A program made the position numbers and the translations under genes. Under the pieces are notes generated by a model. The model ran no database searches. It worked only from the letters and a program-made list of their open reading frames with translations, and was not told the origin of the DNA. A DNA stretch of 16,222 nucleotides from CAYZSU01 sp964480565 (GTDB lineage: Bacteria > UBA10199 > 2-02-FULL-44-16 > JAAZCA01), in the NCBI GenBank assembly GCA_964480565.1, contig CAYZSU010000049.1, forward strand, positions 1-16,222. The letters are read 5' to 3'. Of this stretch, positions 8,103-14,231 are shown piece by piece. Each line of letters starts with the position of its first letter. Position 1 is the stretch's first letter.

Positions 8103-8117
8103 TTTTTCAACAACCCC
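8103..8117. repeat. Solo copy of the dispersed repeat's terminal sequence
   Basis: The 15 bases TTTTTCAACAACCCC are identical to the right end (9548-9562) of the repeat that interrupts the kinase gene. No second end or core lies nearby, so this looks like a remnant or solo end of the same family. Confidence 0.6.
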
Positions 8118-8215
8118 TTTCATTAAAAATGATATCCAACGGATATGGTTATCTATACCACTTCAACTATTACAGTTGAAAAATTTTCCGAGATCAGTAC
8201 GGCGCTATGTGTTTC

Positions 8216-8248
8216 GGATTCATAGCCTTTAGCTTTGATAATGAATCC
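8216..8248. terminator. Possible hairpin downstream of the hydrolase gene
   Basis: GGATTCAT (8216-8223) pairs exactly with ATGAATCC (8241-8248) over a 17-base loop. It lies 15 bases past the stop of the minus-strand hydrolase. The T-run (8251-8258) follows it only in the plus direction, so as a terminator for the hydrolase it is weak. A second small stem, TTCAACT/AGTTGAA, lies at 8162-8180. Confidence 0.3.
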
Positions 8249-8262
8249 ATATTTTTTTAATT

Positions 8263-9126
8263 TTATAAGGTACCTCTAATCATTTCCGACCACCATGCGT
8301 TTACAATATTCCCAAAAGAATGTCGTGCGGTTAAAAAAGGAAAGTGCCCAGCATTTTCAATAATTTTCGACTTTGTATTTTCGATGAGCTTTTCAAATTG
8401 GCTCACTTCTTGCGCTGAAACGATTTTATCAAGCTCAGCACCGATAACAAGACACTCTACTGGAATACGTTTACAGGTATTAGTCATGTCAATGTAGGGC
8501 AATATATTTTCTGCAGCATAGTTGTAGCTGTCTGAATGATAGGTCCACTCATTCATTATTCTTTTGGCTTGATCATCGGGAATCTCAGGGAAATATAGCG
8601 GTGCGTAGTCCATACAAAGTGTTTTAAAATCATCATTATTTTTGTGGCTCTGTGTATATTTTGATTCAACGTCTTCTTGTACCGGATTTTTCATGTCCGT
8701 TGCCGTGTTGGACAAATAATCAAACCAATCTGATGATTTTACAAAGGTCGTACACAGGATCCCAAAATTAAATAGATCTGGATATGCAGCCAATGTTTGC
8801 ATGGCTACATGTCCACCAAATGAATGACCAAACAAACCTAGTGGGTATGACCCTTTGAACGTTTGTGCCGCAGTAGCGACAGCATCTACATATTGATCTA
8901 GGCTATATTTTCCATCAGATGGTGGAGTGCTGTTACCTTCACCAGGAAGGTCTAACAAAACAAGATCAAAAAGATTGGTTAGCTCAAGCAATCCTGGCAA
9001 CAGGCTTTTATGATTTAATCCTGGACCTCCATGCAGACAAATTAATGTGGGCTTGCCTTGCATCTGGGTGTGATACACTGCAAGTGTTCCTGAAGTCGTT
9101 TTTATTTCTTTATGAATAAGATGCAT
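8263..9126 (-). CDS. Alpha/beta hydrolase (proline iminopeptidase-like)
   Basis: A 287-residue cytoplasmic alpha/beta-hydrolase. It has the oxyanion-hole motif HGGPG (33-37) and the nucleophile elbow GHSFGG with Ser102. The acid is probably Asp233 in GAELDKIVS, and the catalytic His261 lies in ENAGHFPFL, so the triad is complete. HGGPG near the N-terminus is characteristic of the S33 proline iminopeptidases, but esterases and lactonases share it and the substrate is unknown. There are two adjacent ATG codons; the second (9124-9126) sits at the better distance from AGGG and is used here. It lies about 20 bases after the remnant of the kinase gene and so is the last gene of the minus-strand operon. 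That position behind a peptide-maturation and sensing locus is compatible with processing or degrading a peptide or ester signal, which is inference. Confidence 0.85.
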   Translation of the reverse strand: MHLIHKEIKTTSGTLAVYHTQMQGKPTLICLHGGPGLNHKSLLPGLLELTNLFDLVLLDLPGEGNSTPPSDGKYSLDQYVDAVATAAQTFKGSYPLGLFGHSFGGHVAMQTLAAYPDLFNFGILCTTFVKSSDWFDYLSNTATDMKNPVQEDVESKYTQSHKNNDDFKTLCMDYAPLYFPEIPDDQAKRIMNEWTYHSDSYNYAAENILPYIDMTNTCKRIPVECLVIGAELDKIVSAQEVSQFEKLIENTKSKIIENAGHFPFLTARHSFGNIVNAWWSEMIRGTL

Positions 9127-9145
9127 CATCGTCCCTTTGATATTT

Positions 9146-9436
9146 CTATTCCATAGTGGGGTTGCTATTCACCATCTCCTGAATCTCCGCAGTTGTTGGT
9201 GGCATACTGATATAAGTGGTATTTAGTGTGCTTAATTGATCGATGATTTCACTTTTTTGCATGCCAGTCATCATATAGCATTGTATGTTTGGGTGATAAT
9301 CTATGGCCAGTGCAATCACATCAAATCCATCTTTTGATTCATTCAAATTCAAATCAGATATAATGATATCGATGTTATGATTCGTTAATATGTCGTTTGA
9401 CTCTTTATAATGGGACTGGTGAAAAATAGCAATTTG
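9146..9436 (-). pseudogene. Detached C-terminal part of the second receiver of the right-hand kinase
   Basis: Reading on the minus strand from 9436, an open frame without an initiator begins IAIFHQSHYKESND. It then contains the receiver core IDIIISDLNLNESKDGFDVI, with the phosphoacceptor-type Asp, and MMTGM, ending at TAG. It joins logically to the receiver start FLLVNDENYILTVLKSVLED encoded at about 9580-9690. The 125-bp repeat at 9438-9562 separates the two halves and breaks the frame. The receiver's usual Lys is replaced (ISMPPT). It is most likely untranslated relic sequence; an internal TTG at 9352 is the only possible start. Confidence 0.75.
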
Positions 9437-9437
9437 T

Positions 9438-9562
9438 GGGGTTGTTCAAAAATGTCCAGATTCAAGGCCTCCCGCAAACTCGTAACCGGAGCGTACATGC
9501 GAGTACGTGAGGATTGCGAGTGTAGCGGGAAACACAGAAGATGGGCGTTTTTCAACAACCCC
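9438..9562 (+). mobile_element. MITE-like dispersed repeat with terminal inverted repeats (copy 1)
   Basis: The ends GGGGTTGTTCAAAAA (9438-9452) and TTTTTCAACAACCCC (9548-9562) are inverted repeats with one mismatch; one further matching base on each side extends them to 16. The core contains a small hairpin CGTAC/GTACG. It is open in the plus frame, reading LVTGAYMRVREDC then WAFFNNP. It encodes no transposase and lies inside the second receiver of the kinase gene, which it disrupts. I see no clear target-site duplication. A diverged copy lies at 9689-9788 in inverted orientation and a solo end at 8103-8117. This resembles small non-autonomous elements such as MITEs or the Rickettsia palindromic elements. 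Confidence 0.75.
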
Positions 9563-11698
9563 ATAATTCAATGCCGTGTGATAGGTGGCCTGTATGCCAT
9601 TCGCGGACATATAGTCTTCTAGGACTGATTTTAGAACGGTTAATATATAGTTTTCATCATTTACAAGTAGAAACGAAGGACTGTCATTAAACGCCCATCT
9701 GCTATGTTGCCCACTTCGCCTACAATCCTCACGTACTCTCGTGTACGCTCCGGGTGCAGACTCGCAGGCGCCTTGCATCTGAGCATTTAATGGCAGTCCT
9801 TTGGGTTGCCTCTGGATAACTTCACTAGCTAGAAAATCAATGAGGTCACCAACTGTTAATGGCTTTGGTACAAATGCACTCGCACCCAGATCAAATGCTT
9901 TTTCTTTATCCGCATCAATGCAGCGATTGGTATGTACCATGAGCATTACATTCGGATATTGATCTCTAGCGATGGATAAAAACTCAAAACCCGTCTTATC
10001 ATCCGCCAAATCAATATCCACAATCGCATGCGTGATGGCCTCTTTCTGAAGCAATGTCACGGCCTCGTCCACAGTATGCGCATCGTATAGCGTAATGCGT
10101 TCGCTTAAGTCAGCACGTTCCTTAATCGTATTGCGTACGGACGCGCGATACAATATCTCATCTTCTAGCAATAAAATCTTATACGATCGTTCATTTTGCT
10201 TAAGCTGATCGACTTTCTGGCTGCGTTTGTCATCAGTAATCGATTGATCCGATACAAGCAATGCATCCGCAAGCGTGTGTGGCAATTCATTCTGCTGAAT
10301 CATATCCACACTATCGCTCATGGGCAAAGTAATTACAAATTCCACACCATCCGGGTTTACTGAATTACGCGCAATGATCTCACCGCCATGCAAATTCACG
10401 ATCTTTTGTGCACTGGCCAAGCCAATACCAATACCGCCTTTTTTACCTTTGGTAAAAAATGACTCAAATAATTGAGGAAGATCATCTTCCGAAATATGGG
10501 ACCCCTTATTGCCGATAATCAATTGCATATATTTTTTATTATTCATTTCAATCGGAATGGTTTGAATCCACATGAACATATCACCCAAATCATCCACCGC
10601 CATCATGGCTTCAATGGCATTGCTCATAATATTAATGATCACACGTGACATGCGTTCACCGTTTAATAATGGCTGATGGCCATGCATAAAAAGGTAATTG
10701 AGTTGCACTTGTGCATTTGAAAAGTGCTGGGCAATAATATTGATGGAAAACGTTAATACATCACCAATCGGCGTCGGCGCCACTTGCAATGTCACATTGC
10801 TGGCAAAATCCATGATATCATTGATCATGAGTTCCACATGGTTGATGGAATTGCCAATGGCTTTTTTGGCATCTTTTAGAAGTACTGGATCTTTCTTGCA
10901 CGCATCCAAACTATTGAGCACGGATTTAATGAGCGAAAATGGCTTTCGCACATCATGTGCCAGCATGGATGTCGTCTGCCCGATGGCGGCGAGTTTGGCG
11001 TTTTTCTTTGCTTTGTTTTGATATAGTTTTAATGCACTAATAATTGAAGAGATATTCTTTACCAATTTTTTTAACTCACAACTCTTTTGATTGGGCAATA
11101 CAATATCAAAATTACCTGATGCTAATGGTTCCATTTTATTGGATATAGTGCTTAATGGTTTTATAATGATACCTTTTAACATTTGGGAGATCGTTATAAA
11201 AACAACAATTACAAATGGGATGAACAAAAATACAACTTTCCATAATTGAGGGAATGTAAGGAACTCATGAGTATCTATATAGTAGATTTTTTTAAGATAG
11301 CCATAATTATTGTGTCCATATACTATTCCAATATATAGAGTATATAAATTATTATTATTATTAATGCAGGCTTTGTACTTTATATATTTGGGGTCACAAT
11401 CTTGTGACTTTGTATCTTCTATGAACTCTTTGATTGTGACCACTTGAGCATCTACCAACTCCTCTTTTTCCTTAATTCGTTGAAGATAAAATTGAACAGC
11501 ATCTTCTTGATGGAGAAGCAAGTTAGATAGGATTTCATATATCTGAGACTCTGAAGATCTGATATATTCTTTTGCTTTATTTTCTATCTTTTTATTTTCT
11601 CGAATTACCTTATACTGATGATTGATTATCGCAACAACCGCAATAAAAAGAAAAAAAATCACTGAAAGGCAAAGGTTAATCTTTGTTGATAACTTCAT
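9446..11698 (-). CDS. Hybrid sensor histidine kinase, truncated in its second receiver (right module)
   Basis: A 750-residue predicted product. Transmembrane helices near 7-26 and 153-174 flank an extracytoplasmic sensor domain. HAMP-like and coiled-coil segments follow. His248 lies in SMLAHDVRKPFSLIKSV. The N box is NIMSNAIEAM (about 357-366) and the G2 box GGIGIGLASA (about 421-430). The G1 box reads GNKGSHI where Asp-x-Gly-x-Gly is expected, so the ATP-contacting Asp is Asn397. The first receiver (about 506-630) is complete, with LLEDE, Asp561 and Lys612. A second receiver starts near 675 but ends when the frame enters the 125-bp repeat; the last 40 or so residues are repeat-derived. An in-frame repeat copy supplies residues about 643-670. 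The start overlaps the stop of the binding-protein gene (ATGA). Base composition changes near 11000: the sensor half is AT-rich like its neighbours, the kinase core is richer in GC, suggesting a mosaic origin. Confidence 0.85.
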   Translation of the reverse strand: MKLSTKINLCLSVIFFLFIAVVAIINHQYKVIRENKKIENKAKEYIRSSESQIYEILSNLLLHQEDAVQFYLQRIKEKEELVDAQVVTIKEFIEDTKSQDCDPKYIKYKACINNNNNLYTLYIGIVYGHNNYGYLKKIYYIDTHEFLTFPQLWKVVFLFIPFVIVVFITISQMLKGIIIKPLSTISNKMEPLASGNFDIVLPNQKSCELKKLVKNISSIISALKLYQNKAKKNAKLAAIGQTTSMLAHDVRKPFSLIKSVLNSLDACKKDPVLLKDAKKAIGNSINHVELMINDIMDFASNVTLQVAPTPIGDVLTFSINIIAQHFSNAQVQLNYLFMHGHQPLLNGERMSRVIINIMSNAIEAMMAVDDLGDMFMWIQTIPIEMNNKKYMQLIIGNKGSHISEDDLPQLFESFFTKGKKGGIGIGLASAQKIVNLHGGEIIARNSVNPDGVEFVITLPMSDSVDMIQQNELPHTLADALLVSDQSITDDKRSQKVDQLKQNERSYKILLLEDEILYRASVRNTIKERADLSERITLYDAHTVDEAVTLLQKEAITHAIVDIDLADDKTGFEFLSIARDQYPNVMLMVHTNRCIDADKEKAFDLGASAFVPKPLTVGDLIDFLASEVIQRQPKGLPLNAQMQGACESAPGAYTRVREDCRRSGQHSRWAFNDSPSFLLVNDENYILTVLKSVLEDYMSANGIQATYHTALNYGVVEKRPSSVFPATLAILTYSHVRSGYEFAGGLESGHF
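9689..9788 (-). repeat. Diverged in-frame copy of the dispersed repeat (copy 2)
   Basis: On the minus strand this segment aligns with the plus strand of 9450-9550. They share CCGGAGCGTACA, the 14-base block AGTACGTGAGGATT, and AGATGGGCGTTT. It sits in frame in the linker between the two receivers, reading PGAYTRVREDCRRSGQHSRW, close to the plus-frame translation of copy 1. The terminal inverted repeats are not preserved. It is likely an older insertion tolerated in a linker. Confidence 0.8.
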
Positions 11699-12855
11699 TT
11701 TGGCGATATAATTCTTAAAATTTCTTGTTTGTAATTACTTGATTTCATGACCATAATAGGACGCTTTGGATGATTTTTATGATTAAATATTAATTTTCCA
11801 GTAACACCATCGATTATCTCTGTACCATAGAGTGCATCTTTAATATGAACTCCATCAAATATACGGGTTCTTTTTAGTGCATTGAATAATAGCATTGCAG
11901 CGTCATAGCTATGAGGTGCTGTATCTGTAATATCCTTACCGTATTTTTTATAATATCGTTTTACAAAATCTTTTGATACCTCTGTTGGGTAGTCTGGGAG
12001 CCATGTTGTGACTGAATACCCTACGAATGAAGTGTCTCCAATAATATCAAATGATTTTTTTGTCCATATCCAAGCATCTCCTCCTAAAAAAACTGTTTGA
12101 ACGCCAGCTTTCAATATACTTGAGATAAGCCCAGCAACTTGCATCGCATAGTTAGGTAGAAAAATGCTATCAAATTTATATTTTGCTATTTTTTCAGATA
12201 TCCTGCTAAAATCACGATCTTTTTCGAGAATATTTAATTCATCAACTATTTTTCCACCCAAACTTTCAAAAGAATCTCTATAGGCATTTGCTAATGAAAC
12301 ACAATATGGACAATCAACTGCTTTAATGATCAATGTTTTCTTTTTTTTCAATTCATTATAGGAAAAATTGGCGATGGTTTTTCCCTGATATGAATTATTA
12401 AAAGAAGCCATAAATACATAATCGCCTATTTGTGCAATTCGATCATCTGAACCTGATGGCGTAATCATGGGGATTTTCAATCTTTGTGCCTCCGGTCCAC
12501 CCAGTAAGGCCAAGTCTGAACATACATATCCAATAACCGCAGAAACACCTTCCGCATGAGCTTTCTTTATTTGCTCAATTGCCTTTATTCTGCTGTCAGC
12601 CATGTCATATTGGACGAATTTTATACGAAATTTAAGCTGAGAATTTTTTCGTACAAAATCATCCCAGGCCATATTTACACCATTAAGCAAATTCTTTCCA
12701 TAAGGATCATAGCACATTGGATCTGACTTTGAAAAAGTATGAATCAAGCCCACTTTCACATCATGCTTGTCTTTTCCAAAGCAAGTCGTTGAATTAATTG
12801 AGCTAGATAAAATGGCTATACATCCAATTAAACCTATATATTTCCATATATGCAT
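11695..12855 (-). CDS. Periplasmic binding protein, Leu/Ile/Val-binding type (right module)
   Basis: A 386-residue exported type 1 periplasmic binding protein. The N-terminus MHIWKYIGLIGCIAILSSSI is a signal peptide; LIGC at 9-12 resembles a lipobox but comes too early to be convincing. The mature domain starts around KDKHDVKVGLIHTFSKSD and shows typical Peripla_BP_6 features such as AVIGYVCSDLALLGGPEAQ, then IPMITPSGSDD. A SYDAAMLLFNAL segment near the C-terminus is also characteristic. ATG 12855 is chosen because a strong GGTGGGGG precedes it; the longer frame from 12894 would overlap the radical SAM gene and hide the signal peptide. It overlaps the following kinase gene by four bases (ATGA), indicating coupled translation and a shared task. 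There is no transporter permease, so a sensory role paired with the kinase is most likely. The ligand is unknown; being downstream of a peptide-modifying enzyme makes a modified peptide or its precursor a candidate (inference). Confidence 0.87.
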   Translation of the reverse strand: MHIWKYIGLIGCIAILSSSINSTTCFGKDKHDVKVGLIHTFSKSDPMCYDPYGKNLLNGVNMAWDDFVRKNSQLKFRIKFVQYDMADSRIKAIEQIKKAHAEGVSAVIGYVCSDLALLGGPEAQRLKIPMITPSGSDDRIAQIGDYVFMASFNNSYQGKTIANFSYNELKKKKTLIIKAVDCPYCVSLANAYRDSFESLGGKIVDELNILEKDRDFSRISEKIAKYKFDSIFLPNYAMQVAGLISSILKAGVQTVFLGGDAWIWTKKSFDIIGDTSFVGYSVTTWLPDYPTEVSKDFVKRYYKKYGKDITDTAPHSYDAAMLLFNALKRTRIFDGVHIKDALYGTEIIDGVTGKLIFNHKNHPKRPIMVMKSSNYKQEILRIISPK

Positions 12856-12874
12856 ATTACCCCCACCAAAATAT

Positions 12875-14038
12875 TTATAGATATAGTTCGGCATATATAT
12901 CCAATGCTATCCTGGTCATCTCTCGATTAAATATACATCGTCCTTGCATTGAATTATGTTCACTTTTGCTAGCAACATATTGTGAATAATGACAACTTTT
13001 TTGACATATAGCTTGTGCGATACAGTTCTGACACTCCAGATGTTTTATTTTTTTAGGAAATAAAATTTTATTATCAATAACTTCATATGTTTTTTTCCCA
13101 AGAAATGATGGACATGGATATAATTTACCCTCACATGAAATCGCAAATACATCTTTTCCATAACCGCAAAACCCCATCTTTTTCTTGCCATGATCTATTT
13201 TCTTTATTGCTGAAATCAATTCCTGTATTCTTTTTAAACTCTTATAATCCTTTGTTTTTAGAAATTGAGAAATTTTACTTTTTAATAATGCGCAAAAGTT
13301 TCTTGCAGTTTCTTCACCCATTGTTTGTGTCGCACATGGCGAATCACATGGTACGAAACTAATTAATTTACATGGAAGATTAAAGAGATACTCAATATCT
13401 GCATGTAATTTATCAACCGTTTGGTTTTGGAGGGTTGCAATTATTTTTGTCGACAACTGAGCATCGTTCATTTTTTTTAGCATCTTCTCTATATACGTCA
13501 TATCTGATATGGATCTATTTTTTTTCATTGTTTGGTGAGAGCCATCAATACTGATTGAAATTGAAAATGTCTTATCAATAAAGAAATCGACAATTTTACT
13601 GGTAAGCAAAGTACCATTCGTCACAATTCCATAAGTGATAAAGCTATTTTCATACATAATTTTTTCATCACAATAGCTTACCAATTTTTTAATCAATTCA
13701 AACTCTAATAAAGGTTCTCCACCATAAAATATAATATGCACTTGCCTGTATTTTTGTTCCATTTCATTTAATAATGTAATAATTTGCTGTAAATTATCTT
13801 CTGCATATGCCTCATGACAATCACTATTATTCTCATTTGCAATATAACAGTACACGCATGATAGATTACATTTCTGCGTAAGTTCAATAAATAAGGTAAT
13901 GGAAGTATCGCATTCATTTGATAAAAGCACAGGATCTCTACTGTTATTCAGTAGAGATCCTGTTTCTATATCACATATTCGATTTAGCAGTGAATCATAA
14001 ATAAACTGCCTATTATTTTTAGTAAAAGAATAATTCAT
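12875..14038 (-). CDS. Radical SAM/SPASM peptide-modifying enzyme
   Basis: A 387-residue radical SAM enzyme, expected to use a [4Fe-4S] cluster and S-adenosylmethionine to modify a peptide by C-C, thioether or other radical chemistry. The cluster motif CNLSCVYC (Cys57, 61, 64) is followed by GGEP (106-109) for SAM binding. The C-terminal SPASM domain is complete: Cys291, Cys302, Gly304, Cys309, then Cys336, 339, 345, 349 and Cys368. This matches CX9-15GX4C...CX2CX5CX3C...C, which holds two auxiliary clusters. SPASM proteins of this kind mature ribosomal peptides (PqqE, sactisynthases, XyeB-like) or activate sulfatases; the absence of a sulfatase and the peptide-sized frame just upstream favour peptide maturation. 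The N-terminal 50 residues could be a leader-recognition region. An unusual perfect 15-bp hairpin lies within codons 26-37. It sits 19 bases before the binding-protein gene. The ribosome binding site at 14038 is weak, suggesting coupling to upstream translation. Confidence 0.92.
   Translation of the reverse strand: MNYSFTKNNRQFIYDSLLNRICDIETGSLLNNSRDPVLLSNECDTSITLFIELTQKCNLSCVYCYIANENNSDCHEAYAEDNLQQIITLLNEMEQKYRQVHIIFYGGEPLLEFELIKKLVSYCDEKIMYENSFITYGIVTNGTLLTSKIVDFFIDKTFSISISIDGSHQTMKKNRSISDMTYIEKMLKKMNDAQLSTKIIATLQNQTVDKLHADIEYLFNLPCKLISFVPCDSPCATQTMGEETARNFCALLKSKISQFLKTKDYKSLKRIQELISAIKKIDHGKKKMGFCGYGKDVFAISCEGKLYPCPSFLGKKTYEVIDNKILFPKKIKHLECQNCIAQAICQKSCHYSQYVASKSEHNSMQGRCIFNREMTRIALDIYAELYL
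13929..13963 (-). repeat. Perfect 15-bp hairpin inside the radical SAM gene
   Basis: ACAGGATCTCTACTG (13929-13943) and CAGTAGAGATCCTGT (13949-13963) are exact complements around a 5-base loop. On the minus strand the stem is followed by GCTTTTATC. It lies in codons 26-37 of the radical SAM gene, about 85-120 bases after the possible precursor stop. It could act as an attenuator or RNA-stability element, or be an in-frame palindromic insertion. Confidence 0.85.
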
Positions 14039-14048
14039 AATAATAACA

Positions 14049-14206
14049 TCAATTGCTTTTTAGAGAGCAGCCTAAGCTAATTACTGTACCGAATGTCACC
14101 CATATTTTAGCTGATCCAACTTTAACTTCACGTACTATCTTATTTTTCAAGTTATCACGAATTTCTAAAACATCTTTTTTTTCATTTTTTTCTTTTCTGT
14201 TTTCAT
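14049..14206 (-). CDS. Possible RiPP precursor peptide, needing a -1 shift at an A8 run
   Basis: Between the methyltransferase and radical SAM genes the minus strand has a frame open from just after the methyltransferase stop to TGA at 14049-14051. It ends DVLEIRDNLKNKIVREVKVG then SAKIWVTFGTVISLGCSLKS and a last N: a charged leader-like part followed by a hydrophobic tail with one Trp and one Cys. That frame has no ATG. The ATGs at 14206 and 14185 are in another frame that ends after at most 13 codons. Before its stop this frame contains A_AAA_AAG (14180-14174), the classical -1 slippery heptamer, within eight consecutive A. A -1 shift or transcriptional slippage there gives a 52-residue (or 45-residue) peptide. 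The stop is 10 bases from the radical SAM start. Alternatives are a TTG start giving 33 residues, a sequencing error in the A-run, or a decayed gene. There is no close match to a precursor family I know. Confidence 0.4.
14174..14180 (-). promoter_or_regulatory. Candidate slippery heptamer A_AAA_AAG
   Basis: On the minus strand the phased heptamer is in register with the ATGs at 14206 and 14185, and a -1 slip would enter the long open frame of the putative precursor. I see no strong stimulatory stem-loop just downstream, so RNA-polymerase slippage on the A8 run is at least as likely as ribosomal frameshifting. Confidence 0.35.
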
Positions 14207-14231
14207 TTTCTTTTTCTTTTAAAAAATTATC

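Noticed and set aside
9410..9622. 70-codon plus-strand frame reading through copy 1 of the repeat
   Set aside because: It is antisense to the kinase receiver and open mainly because the repeat itself is open in this frame; treated as part of the mobile element.
10698..11021. 107-codon plus-strand frame antisense to the right kinase
   Set aside because: It lies wholly within the conserved kinase core on the other strand, so it is a shadow frame.
12856..12894. Longer start of the right binding protein at 12894
   Set aside because: It would put a polar extension before the signal peptide and overlap the radical SAM gene; the strong GGTGGGGG favours 12855.
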